64,000 nt of DNA from Pyxicephalus adspersus (taxonomy: Eukaryota > Chordata > Amphibia > Anura > Pyxicephalidae): assembly GCF_032062135.1 (NCBI RefSeq), contig NC_092859.1, positions 32,493,249-32,557,248 of the forward strand. The letters run 5' to 3'. The notes beneath the pieces were generated by a model that was given only the letters and a program-made list of their open reading frames with translations, was not told the origin of the DNA and searched no databases. The position numbers and the translations under genes are program-made. This document shows positions 36,094 through 46,595 of the stretch, one piece after another (position 1 is the first letter of the stretch; each line of letters opens with the position of its first letter).

Positions 36094-38934
36094 TGTAAAT
36101 GTGTAAATATGTAGCGTTACACCCCAAACCTAAACAAACCAAACAAACTGATTGCCATTCATATAAAGATCATATAATCTTATCTTTTACATATTTTGTT
36201 GCTTTAGGGTTGGGGGCTCATTTGACTCGACATGTTTCACAGTGTGCTAGTCACTACTTCATCAGGAGTGTATAGGTTCATCCAGACATAAAAAGTTACA
36301 TTACATCTGTAAAAAACATACTAAATTTTCATTAATAAATTACCAAAAATTGCTGTCTATGTTACTGAGTGCCTAATATGTTTAGGAACAGATTAATATC
36401 ATAATAAATAGCAATAAAGATCCTTAGTTATTCATAAAAATAATACAATTGTAATACATGACAAGATAAAAAAAATTGAAACTGAGTGATGTATTTATAG
36501 GACTGAAGTTGATAGGAGATGGGGAGCTGATGTATTAAGGGGTTAACCTAATACAAAAATCATTATAACAATATTACATTAGAACTAATATTTTTTTATA
36601 TTAACAAGGCAGATTATTTTAGACAATTGTATTTTTAATTTTATTAAACTGGATGACATGAATAAAAAATCTGCAATACATAAAAAGCAAATACATGATT
36701 ATTAAAAATTGTAATATACATGATGTAAGATTTGGTTGTAGATGTAGAAAGGTGAGATTCTGTTATTTAAAGTGTATCTCTAGGCTAAATGTTAAAAAAA
36801 AAAAAATACATAGGACACTGTAAAAATTTTAATGTTGTGTTTGCATTTGAGAAATGAACTTTTCCTTTTGTACTGGAGAAATTGTTAGAGAGCTATTTAT
36901 AAAACAGGGAATCAGGCATTTAAATATTCAAATTAAACATTCCCTCATGGGAATTTTTCAAGTTTCCAGGGAAAGTTTGAGGAAATGTCAGATTCCCTAT
37001 TTTTATAAATAGAACTCTTCAGATTCTCCAGAACAAGTGATAAAGGGAAATCATCCATCCAAGACACTTGTTTCAAGGAACTCTCTGAATTTTTTTGAGA
37101 AATTTCTGCTCCTGTGGTATCTCTGGGATGGGAAGTTAAAGGAAATTTCTCTAATGGTGTACAAATACAAAATAATAAATAACTTGTGAAGGAACTTTAA
37201 TTCTTCTGTATCCAAAAATAAACAAAATACTTTGTCTTTGTTTTTGCAACATTTTGGCAAGGAAGGGGGATCGCAGTTTTTAAGTGGGCCTTACCTGTAG
37301 TACTAAATCCGCTTTGATTTGGGAGTGTTTTTTTTATGTATTGGACCATTGACAGTTTCAATACTGAATATACAACTCAAATCACTATATTCAAATTCCC
37401 CAGGCTTCATAAAATACAGTGCACAATATTCTACCTTATTCTTCATTCTATTTATTCTCCTCTTATTCTGGATTAAATGATAGATAGATTATATAGATTA
37501 TATATATTAGATTAGATAGATTATTATAGATTATTATAGATAAATTATATTTATGATTGAAAATGAATCTGCTTTTGATTTAAAGAATGCAACACAAAGC
37601 AAAACCCTGTAGGACTGCTTCTCAACTATGATATAGAGCACCACCTTGTGGTAAAAGTGTGATATTACATCATTTAGTTTTTACACATAAGGCCCATTTA
37701 CAAAACTAACACAGGATAAAGAAAGTTTTTTTTAGTTAATTTCAAAAAGAGAGACCTAAAATAAAAATCCATATTCTTGTAAAGATTATGAATATTATGT
37801 AAAGATGTATGAATTGAGCCTATGTTGAAGGAACCGTAGGTGTGCCTTAAGAAATTACTGAATAAATGATGTAACACATACAGTATAAATTCTATGTGTG
37901 TCCTTTGTAATTTATGGGAAATAATTAAATTACCATTCTATAATAATCTGCAGCTAGGCATTATTTTCCAAACCTCATAGAAATTATATTTACAAGCATG
38001 ACAGTGACTTTCCTTTTACTCCTTGTTCTAGTGTTACTCTTTACTGTTTCAGATAGAGTTTCTCTTATTAGAACATTGGAACTGATTATGTAATTGTATC
38101 AGGTAGTTGTGGCAGCACACAACAAGGGCACAAGGTTGGTTTGTGTCTTTCTGTCTGTTGTATGAATCTACATTGATGTGTTTGCCACAATTATTTCACT
38201 TTTTATAAGTGACATGCAGGGATTTAATTGCCAAGCAAGACTGGGGTATTGTAAACCCTAACAATTATTTTGTCCTATTTGCCCCTTTTCTAGACCCAAA
38301 TATGCCATCAAAATATTTGGTTGATAATTGAAAAAAATAGTCCTATTAACACTTTGACAGGCCTGTGCTCTTGGCTGTTCGGAAATCAAATCTCAAAATT
38401 CTCATGAATATTGCCCTGCCTAAGTAATTATTTTGGACTGCAGAACACCTCTTCCACGGTTATTGATATGAGGAGAGACAGAGGCTATCTCAATCTGAAT
38501 CAGTCTGGTGTGACAAAGATGCTCCATGTTAGTCTTGCAGAGCATATGTGCAAATGGGCTTCAAGGACACAATCAAACTTTTCCAGTGTAGTACAGAGGT
38601 AATGCATTACCGTACACTATGTTACATGCATTGTTGCCATTTATTTTGAATATTAAGGGAATGCTCCTCCAACATATGTCATACACTGCACTGCCAATAA
38701 AATGCATTATTACAGAATGCCAAGGGCCTGTTCACATAAGTGAACTGAATAAGGGTGCATTTTATGCAGTGGTGCATTGCAGAAGATCTTCCCAAGTGCA
38801 GTATCCTGAACTGCAGGACAAATAAACACCATAAAAGTTTTAAAAATCAAATCCAAGATATCAATAGGATGCCATATCCTCAAAAAACAACATAGAACAG
38901 AAGAGTACTGGTGCACCTTAGCAGAGAATTACTG
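36094..38934. other. Intergenic, A+T-rich, no gene recognised
   Basis: About 2.8 kb of low-GC sequence. A motif CTCGACATGTTTCACAG ... CTTCATCAGGAG at 36226-36270 is a relative of the 'CGTTTCGC ... TTCTTCAGG' repeat core seen at 39080 and 60186. A foldback relative of 34205-34335 lies at 36890-37015 (TATTTATAAAACAGGGAATC against ATTCCCTATTTTTATAAATA). A decayed GATA/TTATA run is at 37480-37560. Nothing else is recognised. Confidence 0.75.
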
Positions 38935-39125
38935 GCAAGTAAATCAGTTAAAAAAATATATTTTTATTTAGTGTTCAAGAACAATAATAAACATTTCATG
39001 TACATCAATAAAAGCACAAGGCCCCAACAAAAGGCCTCAGACATCACACATTAAATTAAATTAAAAAAAAAAAATTTAATAGGGCCCAACGCGTTTCGCA
39101 GGTACAAGTGCTTCTTTAGTTGATT
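38935..39125. repeat. Dispersed repeat with 'CAACGCGTTTCGC' core
   Basis: It contains CCCAACGCGTTTCGCAGG followed by GTGCTTCTTTAGTTG, a very recognisable frog/fish repeat core, preceded by A/T-rich TTTTTATTTAGTGTTC. Relatives are at 36226, 49909 and 60186. The last of these sits in the middle of an element with TIRs of about 100 bp, suggesting that this core marks the centre of such elements. Confidence 0.7.
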
Positions 39126-39299
39126 TTTGACAGTGGGACAACATATACAAGTAGAAATATCCAAAAACCAAATTGGTTACCAAATCCAGCTATGACCAAA
39201 GATGTCATAAAGCAAAATCTGAGGCCACCCAGCATCGTGATACCCACCCACAAAAGTTCTTGGATGCAATAATATTTAAGACACACTTTATCACCCACC

Positions 39300-39737
39300 C
39301 AACTTAATGATATTATTGAGTTCTTTCGTCATACAGTATGACACCAGGAACCTCCACTCATCCTAATACCTCTCTAACTGTATATAGCTAGGTAATTATT
39401 GGGGACTTAAGGCTGGATGACTATCTGCACTTACTGTATTTATACTCTATCTTTTTACTTTGTCAGTATTCTGCAAAGTTGTATTGGAATGAGGTGTCAG
39501 ATTTCTCCTGATCCTACTGGAGTAATTGGTTTTAGTATTTGTTCCATGTGCTTTACCCATCTGTTATGTTTTGTTATTGGTTATAAGTCGTTGACTTTGT
39601 TGATCTGACTTTTTTGTTTGGAAAAATGGAAAATGGTGAAATGGCAGAATATGTATATATTTGATATAATGCTGCTTACTGTATAGGTCTATTTGTAGTT
39701 TTCTTTCTGCCAATAAAGAAATTTAAAAAAAGCATAG
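39300..39737 (+). mobile_element. Probable L1-like retrotransposon 3' end
   Basis: A T/G-rich stretch ends in TTTCTGCCAATAAAGAAATT and an A tail (AAAAAAAGC). The layout is the same as in the better-defined insertion at 11102-11520: untranslated body, poly-A signal and tail. No target duplication or reverse-transcriptase frame was found, so the left limit is arbitrary. Confidence 0.5.
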
Positions 39738-41088
39738 TTTCATAAGGGGTGTTAGGTTACTGTCAATGGGAAAGATAGTACTTCCAGAGTGACCAGCACA
39801 TTCAGATGAACAGATCCATCATATGGAGACATACTCTAGCTCAATGGTGTCCAAACAATACACTGCTGACCAAATCCACATGAACTGCAGGACTATACTA
39901 TAGAGTGGTTGTGTTGCTCAAAATAATGTAGGTCTGATTTTTGCACCCCTGCCAAACATTCAAAAGCATTGGATGCCAGGAGCATGCAATGTGCATGCAT
40001 ATTGACACATATGCATTACAGAGCAAACATGGGAATGGGCCCACAATGTATATACAACAAAGTCAGTCTTTTATACTGTAAAGTTTCTTTTTTTTTGCTG
40101 AAAACATCCAGAAATTACCAAAGGGGAAAAATAATAAAGAAACCATTGTCACAAAATAGTTAACTGCAGCTTGTTGCTCACTTTAATTTCGATAACCCTA
40201 GGCACTGTGCCACAGCCTTGGCTTTAGGTATGAGATGACAATGCAATAGGACATTGAAGGACCAAGTGCAATGGGGAGTGGTGCCTTGTTCCCCTATACA
40301 AGCTAGTTGGTATTTTTGAGGCGCTTTTCCAGAACTGTAACAATTCTGACAGTATGTAGCACTTTATTGTGCTCCTATCCAGCAGGTTTGTTTATTTAAA
40401 AGTTTTTAGTTTTCACAAGAACATGTTATATCCCATTACCGTACAAGGTGGCACATTAATTTTTTAGAAACTTTTGTGCTGGATAGCTTTTCCCACATAA
40501 TATGCTGCAGGGACGGTGCCTGCATTAACATTGTACCAAGGGCAGACACGTCAATAACGGAGGTGGCTGAAAGTTGTATATTTACTCCGCTCATTAATCA
40601 CACAGAAGTGTTGAACATTCTGGCAGTTTTCCTCCTGCATTAGTGTATAAAGTAGGGAGATCAATAAAAGCAGCCGGTTAATGACCATAAACTGTACATT
40701 ATTGAAACCACATGATGTCACCCTGTCCTTTACAAAACTCCTGGCAGCACTAGGTCATATCAAGCTTTATTCCAAAAAGTGAGCTAAAACTTAAAGCGAC
40801 CATGGCAAGCAACTAACATATTGGTATGTTTACTTATGTGGTACCCTCATCACCATTCTCATATGTAATATGAGATTTTTGTCCTGGTGACACAACAGTC
40901 AACAAATATTTCAATGGAAGGTGGAAAATCCTTTTACTAGTCAAGCATCACTGGATCAGATATCCCCATTGCAGTTGTTTATTTAGTGTGGAAGGCTGGG
41001 GTAGGGAGTGTAGGTTGGTGGTCAGCTTCAGATACTGCTGCCAATAAGAGGGTGCATATAGTGTATACTGTACATGATGAACCTGCAG
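39738..41088. other. Intergenic, no gene recognised
   Basis: About 1.35 kb of unique sequence with no repeats that I recognise. The reading frame that begins at 40986 runs into the 21-bp minisatellite and is discussed there. Confidence 0.7.
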
Positions 41089-41340
41089 TTGGTAACCCTC
41101 AACATGCTACTGGTAACCTTGACCATGGTGCTGGTAACCTTGATCATACTGCTGGTAACCCTCAACATGTTACTATTAACACTAAACATGCTATTAGTAT
41201 CCCCGAGCATGCTGCTGGTAACCCTGAACAAAATACTTTTAACACTAAACATGCTATTAATATCCCCGAGCATGCGGCTGGTAACCCTGATCATACTGTT
41301 GGTAACTCTCAACATGTTACTAATAACACTAAACATGGGT
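41089..41340. repeat. 21-bp minisatellite, 12 units, no stops in several frames
   Basis: Twelve units of exactly 21 bp, type CTGGTAACCCTCAACATGCTA. Units 5-7 (41173-41235) and 8-10 (41236-41298) repeat as a 63-bp block with about 7 differences. Since 21 is a multiple of three, frames stay open: one plus frame reads heptapeptides such as GNPQHAT, GNLDHGA, INTKHAI and SIPEHAA, and frames on both strands are open. The last unit merges into half a foldback MITE at 41337. No start context, splice signal or known protein supports translation. Confidence 0.95.
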
Positions 41341-41502
41341 GATCTAACAAACCTGGAATGGATCTGGTTGAGGATTAAAAACATTGGCTAACAAATAGTA
41401 AATTACTTTTAAGAAATCCATTCCAGGTTTGCTGGATCACCCAGCTTCACTGATAAAAGTCTATTCTCTCCAGCCTTGGAGAGCTTTAATAAATCAGGCC
41501 CA
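41337..41502. mobile_element. Foldback MITE, 'GGGCCTGATTTATTAAA' family, copy 3 (left arm lost)
   Basis: It begins GGGTGATCTAACAAACCTGG, i.e. inside the left arm, and ends with a complete right arm, CTGGATCACCCAGCTTCACT to AATAAATCAGGCCCA. The missing left end is replaced by the 21-bp minisatellite, so the array sits where the terminus was lost. Confidence 0.9.
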
Positions 41503-41617
41503 TTGGACATTGGAGCTCACGTTAGCATAACAAAATGCTGCTCCAAGACTACCGGTAGTACTTAGATTATATGCAGACTAGTGGTTAATAACCGCATCAT
41601 TTACCACTTTCAGACTT

Positions 41618-41695
41618 TCCCTAGGGGTTGAACTTGATGGACTTTTTTCACAGACATGGTCTTTTTTTAAACTGACCTACTATGTAACTATTACT
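41618..41695 (+). mobile_element. LINE 3' end fragment ('GGTTGAACTTGATGGAC')
   Basis: GGGGTTGAACTTGATGGACT, then a T-rich run and AACTGACCTACTATGTAACT. This is a motif I recognise as the 3' end of abundant CR1/L2-like LINEs in frogs. It is a short 5'-truncated copy without coding sequence. The family name is from memory. Confidence 0.65.
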
Positions 41696-41980
41696 CTTGG
41701 TGATCACTTGGTGCCCAGGAACAGCTATAGGTGACAAAGTCACACCTTCTAAAACAGATTATGGGCCCATGCTCACTGGGGCAATCCATTACAATTAATA
41801 CATATGCTACAATGCACATTATGTTGTACATTAACAAGCCTTGTGTTATAGCAGCCCACTCATTTTAAATGAGTAAGACAATGCACCCATACAAAGCAGG
41901 TGCCTTGTGCAATAATACAGGACCACTTGTAATAAACTTGTAAAGCTTACATGTGTTTTAGGTATATCTGTCCTTTTAGG

Positions 41981-42188
41981 GGGGCTTATTTATTGAAGCT
42001 CCCAAAGGCTGTAAAGGATATACTTTCACTCCAGCAAACCTGGAATGGGGTTCTTAAAAGTAATTTTCTGTTTGTTAGCAAATGTTTCAATCCTGGACCA
42101 GATCCTTTCCTGGTTTGCTAGATCACCCAGCTTCACTGATGGAAGTGTATCCTCTCCAGTCTTAGAGAGAATTAATAAATCAGGCTCC
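41981..42188. mobile_element. Foldback MITE, 'GGGCCTGATTTATTAAA' family, copy 4
   Basis: Ends GGGGCTTATTTATTGAAGC and TTAATAAATCAGGCTCC. Inner arms CCAGCAAACCTGGAATGG and CCTGGTTTGCTAGATCACCC. It lies only about 55 bp from copy 5. Confidence 0.9.
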
Positions 42189-42243
42189 CTTTTTCAAGGC
42201 TAAGAATAAGTCTACTGTACATGAACAGTGGATTATAGATTAT

Positions 42244-42459
42244 AGGCCTGAATTATTAAAACTTTCCAGGGCTGGGGAAGATACACTTTCATCAGCTGGG
42301 TGATTCAGCAAACTTGGAATGGTTTTCTTAAAAGTAATTTGCTATTTGTAAGCAAATGTTTTCAATACTGGACCAGATCCATTTCAGGTTTTCTGGATCA
42401 CCCAACTTTACTAAAGAGAGTGTATCCTCTCCAGCTTTGGAGTTAATAAATCTGGCCCT
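42244..42459. mobile_element. Foldback MITE, 'GGGCCTGATTTATTAAA' family, copy 5
   Basis: Ends GGCCTGAATTATTAAAAC and AGTTAATAAATCTGGCCC. Inner arms GGGTGATTCAGCAAACTTGG and TTTTCTGGATCACCCAAC. Copies 3, 4 and 5 cluster within 1.1 kb. Confidence 0.9.
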
Positions 42460-43008
42460 ATGTGTCAGGGATATCTATAAAAGGAATGAATTAAAAAAAT
42501 ACAATTGTTACTATTATTGTCTGAGTCATGAAAACAACATTTCATATTAGAAACATTCAGGCTTTTTCAGCTGATCTTTTCTTCTGCAGGTGCTAATGGC
42601 TTGGCTATCATGTTTATACTTTGGTTTCTATGTCCACTTAACCTGAACATGGAAAGAGATAAGAAATTGTGAACGTTCACCAACTTTTGTTTGCTGCTTA
42701 TTATCCTGGTAGAATAAGAAAAAAATCTATTTTTTTGCTGCTTATGTTCCAGTTAGGTAGATTGTTCAACACTTTCTGCTTAGGTGACAGGTGTCAAGTA
42801 GAACAGGAAGTTAAAAAAAATTATTGATAAATAGTAATAAAAATATACAAAGAAAAACATTTTTGCGTAGTCACAGGAAGAAATGTTAATGGCAATCCTG
42901 TTCTGTTAACAGATTCCCTCTTACCTTAGAGAACACTTCCTCTTACATTACTCATACTTCTCTGGGACAGCAAATGTAGGAAAATATTTTGAATAGGACA
43001 TTGGCCAG
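42460..43008. other. Intergenic, nothing recognised
   Basis: About 550 bp of A+T-rich sequence between two repeat copies, with short homopolymers and no exon or repeat similarity that I can see. Confidence 0.65.
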
Positions 43009-43340
43009 GCATTCTCAACCAGGGTTCCATGTAAGCTTAGGGATCCTCCATAGGTTTACTGGGGTTTCTTGAGCTGTAGCTAACTGTCCTTTCCACTTAG
43101 TTACTTAGTTAGTTTCTAACACCACTTGACAGAGCCACCAGCATGGCACTAATAAACTTTTTAGCTGTTTATGAGAATGGCATTGGGACCCCCACTCCAA
43201 GGGGAACAATTTTCACACTTACCATCATTGTAAGGGGAATATTCCCAATGACTCTAAATAATTTTTTTAGTAGGGGTTCTCTGAGACCTAAAAATTAACT
43301 TAAGGGTTCATCTGGGCTCAAAAGGTTGAGAAAGGGTGAC
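43009..43340. mobile_element. hAT-like repeat copy (CTCAACCAGGGTTCC family)
   Basis: It starts GCATTCTCAACCAGGGTTCC and ends CTCAAAAGGTTGAGAAAGGG, inverted ends like those at 9599-9854 and 53616-53872. The internal phrase GGGGTTCTCTGAGACC is typical of the family. A target duplication was not resolved. Confidence 0.75.
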
Positions 43341-43589
43341 ATAGGCATAAAGAAATAACTGCCAGAATTTTAACCATTCCCCATGGGTAAAAAATCCTAA
43401 CAAACCTTTCATGTTCTATCCACAACTAACAAAAAGTTTTTCTGGAGTTGTACTTTAAGCTACAAAACTTTCTTGAAGGCAATCCCAAATTCTGATTCTC
43501 TCCCTTCCACCCGGCATCCATTCTTGAGAAAGAGAGCTTATATCCAACCCGCACAAAGAAGTGTCATTCTCCGCCTGGCAGCTTCTTTT

Positions 43590-44010
43590 GGAAAAACCTA
43601 CAGTAGCTGAGGGCTCATTAGTACCACATCATAAAAGATTGATGCAATTAAAGGCGAACGCTGAAAGAGCGGTGTGAAAAAGGGAGCCCCGTCTGCTAAC
43701 TTCCAAGAATTTATAAGAAGAAGACAAAAACACCCTAGCCCTGCAAAGACTGTGAGCGAAAGGCCTGGCGTCCCCATTCACCAAGCACTGAAAGACCCCC
43801 CTGGGCCCGTTCACTGCTGCCTATATAATAAAATCCCCAGAAAGGCTTTTGATGTTGCCCAGCACATTCCACATTTGAATGGAGAAGCAATGGACTGTTT
43901 AAATTCCTATTTACATTTCCAGCTGTTTGACCAGCAATTTCCCCAAATTAATGGCTCTTTAAAGAGATACTCCAGTAGGGGAAAAGAACATTCTCTTTTC
44001 AGGCAGCTAT
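43590..44010. other. Candidate conserved non-coding element between SCUBE1 and TTLL12
   Basis: Complex sequence with no repeat similarity and a moderate GC content. It includes AATTAAAGGCGAACGCTG, CATTCCACATTTGAATGG, CCAGCTGTTTGACC (an E-box CAGCTG) and CCCCAAATTAATGGC (a TAAT-type homeodomain site). A plus frame stays open at 43674-44012, but has no recognisable domain and its start has no exon context. It may be an enhancer or an unrecognised exon; both are inference. Confidence 0.35.
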
Positions 44011-44297
44011 AACAGTTACAATCTTACCTATAAAAACTTGTAGCCAGTCTTTGGATCTGTCAGTGTGCCCAGTGCACTTTGCCTTTAAAAAGGACTATAA
44101 AAATTACTGCTATAATTACTATATCCACAGCTCACAGTAAATTAGTGTGGTGGTCAGTGAAGAATGCCTTTTGCATTGCTGGCCGTACAGATAGCCAAAA
44201 AGTTAAACTCACCTTGGAGGCACAAATTTAGCCCATACTGAATTTGCGCACTCAGGTGCTATTACATCTATTCATCCATCAATCTCTTTATCTAATC

Positions 44298-45311
44298 CAG
44301 AAGGGGCCCAACCTGCAGCCCGTGGGCCACGTCCGGCCCTTGAAACAGTCAGATCCGGCCCTCTCTTCATTCTCTCTCTGCTCTCTCTGCTCATTGTCTT
44401 GTGGGGGGTGGGGCGCTCAGAGGGAGCTGCTCCCCACCCACCTTGTACTGTGAGATAATCCCAGCAGCAGCATGAGTGCAGTGTATGTGTCCATGCTACT
44501 GTCATTATTCCCGTGTATAAATCCTCATATCTCCTTCACTGATTGTCAAGAAAATGTGAAATTTAGGGGACCCTAAGAGCTGCTATTAAACCAAATTTAG
44601 GCCCTCTACACATAACAAGTTGCCAGATACATGGTGACAAGCATAAAATCCTAACAATCAGGGATATTTTCACATTAAGTGGGGCTATTTCAAGACCAGG
44701 GTCCCCAAACTAAGTGTGCATGTTGGGGACCCCCTGGGGGACACTCTCATGGCAATAACATTAGGGTACTGCCAATTGTCTGTGCGCGGCATGCCCCTTA
44801 AAGTTCACAAAACTTCAGGGCTGCATTCAGGTTGACAGTAAGGTTGCCATGTGGTTACCCCTTCCTCATCCCATAGAACCCTGGCTCAGGAGAAACGCTC
44901 AGTACCTCTCACTGCTGCCTGCTGTCAAACCTGCGGACGTTGGTGGCTGTTATACATAGGTAGCCACTTGTCTTCTGTGAACCCCAATTTCTCTGGAACA
45001 GAGGGATGTTGACAACTGGAAATGTGGGAGCCATTAGGAAATGTCTTTTGTCCCCACCGTGAACAACCTATGAACCCCATATACTGCAAGTCCAGGACTC
45101 TTGTGGCTAACTTCCCCTAAAATTTCATCACTATGGCGCCTTCACAAAATGTTACCATAACAAAAAACTAAATTTAATTTGATTTTAAATTAAAACTACT
45201 GTATTCTAGTTTTAAACATACGTCTTTAATGTTTGTTTGCATTGCGGCTCGCAATTTTTATCCGAATGTCAACAGCGGCCCCCCAAGATGAAAAAAGCTT
45301 GGGTATCACTG
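44298..45311. mobile_element. hAT/Charlie-like element (about 1 kb, non-autonomous)
   Basis: Left end CAGAAGGGGCCCAACCTGCAG followed by GTGGGCCACGTCCGGCCC. Right end GCGGCCCCCCAAGATG ... GCTTGGGTATCACTG, whose complement starts CAGTGATACCCAAGC. CAG...CTG termini with 'CCCAACCTGCGGCCC' are characteristic of hAT-Charlie elements. The flanks ATCTAATC and CTCTAAAC may be a decayed 8-bp duplication. No transposase frame is present. Confidence 0.78.
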
Positions 45312-45329
45312 CTCTAAACTAATCCATTC

Positions 45330-45330
<1 letters not shown>

Positions 45331-45401
<71 letters not shown>
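45331..45401. repeat. CTAT tetranucleotide microsatellite ending in a gap
   Basis: A perfect (TCTA)n run of about 18 units that ends directly at assembly Ns. The true length is unknown; the array is the likely cause of the gap. Confidence 0.97.
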
Positions 45402-45479
45402 NNNNNNNNNNNNNNNNNNNNNNNNNNNNNNNNNNNNNNNNNNNNNNNNNNNNNNNNNNNNNNNNNNNNNNNNNNNNNN
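45402..45479. other. Assembly gap (78 N)
   Basis: Undetermined bases following a tetranucleotide array. Nothing can be said about the content beyond probable continuation of the microsatellite. Confidence 0.99.
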
Positions 45480-45898
45480 TATCAACTTTGTTACATACAA
45501 CAGCTATATAGGGATCATCCACCCATGGTTGTCAGTGTACAATATGTCATAAACTGCACACAGACAGGGTGTAGATTTTGTAGACACACATTGATCCTTC
45601 TACCATTAATATTTATCTGCTGCTTATGTCAGATATCTAGACAATTTGGTGTGTATTAGTAGGATTTACTATACTATTTACATTTTTACAATCCTGTAAA
45701 TGCAGTGACCTATTGTAAACATTTATTAATAATAATATTATTATTACACAGTATTTATATAGCACCAACATATTACACAGAGCTGTACAAAGTCCATAGT
45801 CAAATCACTAGCTGTCCCTCAAAGGGGCTCACATTCCAATGTCCCTACCATAGTCATATGTCATTTATACAGTCTAAGGTGACTTTTGGGGGGAGCTA

Positions 45899-46478
45899 CC
45901 GTATTTTTTGCAGTATAAGACGCACTTTTTCTTCCCCAAAACTGGGGGGGAAAAGTTAGTGCGTCCTATACGACAAAGGTGTGATAAAATAACTAAAATA
46001 ATATACTCACCCGATACCCGATCCTGCGTGTGTCTCTGGCTGCAGCAGCGTCTGTCTCCTCTTCTCTCTGGCAGCAGCACGTGTTTCCTCCTGTCTGTAA
46101 AGCAGAGCGAAATAAGCTGGCACAGCGCCACCTGCTGTTCCCTGTCCTAACTGCCGTACAGTGGAAAAAAAGCACAGAGTGATCAGAAGGGGAGTTTGAA
46201 TGACAGAGTGATCAGAAAGGAATTTTGAATGACACAGAGTGATCAGAAAGGGAATTTGAAAGGCATAGAGGGATCAGAAAGGGAATTTGAATGGCACATG
46301 AGTGATCAGAAGGGGAATACCGGTATGAATGGCACATGAGTGATCAGAAGGGGAATTTAAATTGGCACAGGGTGATCAGGAAGGGGAATAATCTTTCAGA
46401 ATCTTTTTTTCTAGATTTTCCTTCTTTAAAATTGGGTGCGTCTTATATTCCGGAGCGTCTTATAGGGCGAAAAATACG
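45899..46478. mobile_element. Nested TIR element, 'CCGTATTTTT' ends, TA-flanked
   Basis: The termini CCGTATTTTTTGCAGTATAAG and (right end, complement) CCGTATTTTTCGCCCTATAAG are inverted repeats of at least 30 bp including GACGC..., flanked by TA on each side. It sits inside another repeat whose halves flank it exactly. An internal tandem array occupies 46165-46390. The TA duplication suggests a Tc1/mariner-like or similar mover, but I cannot assign the family. It is non-autonomous. Confidence 0.9.
46165..46390. repeat. Minisatellite of about 33 bp inside the nested element
   Basis: About seven imperfect units of the type AGTGATCAGAAGGGGAATTT followed by GAATGGCACATG. Unit length varies slightly (about 28-40 bp). 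The array is wholly internal to the TIR element, so it probably travels with it. Confidence 0.88.
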
Positions 46479-46595
46479 GTAATTAACCTAACTGCGTGTT
46501 TTTGGATTGTGGGAAACCGGAGTACCCAGGGGAAACCCGCAAACTCCATGCAGATTTCATCTGAAGTCAGTAAACCATGAACAAAGCATAAGCAT

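Larger units (their letters stand above)
45735..46595 (+). repeat. Dispersed repeat, 'AACCTAACTGCATGTTTTTGG' family, split by an insertion
   Basis: The left part (45735-45896) reads TATAGCACCAACATATTACA, CACTAGCTGTCCCTCAAAGG and TAGTCATATGTCATTTATAC. The right part (46481-46560) resumes ATTAACCTAACTGCGTGTTTTTGG and CTCCATGCAGAT. The interruption at 45899-46478 is a separate element. Compare the uninterrupted copy at 6893-7213. Confidence 0.88.

Noticed and set aside
40986..41391. 118-, 118- and 105-codon frames over the 21-bp array
   Set aside because: Open on both strands and in several frames because of the repeat unit; they run into MITE sequence. Kept as a finding, not as a gene.
43674..44012. 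112-codon plus-strand frame
   Set aside because: No domain recognised and no first-exon or splice context; retained only as a possible conserved non-coding element.
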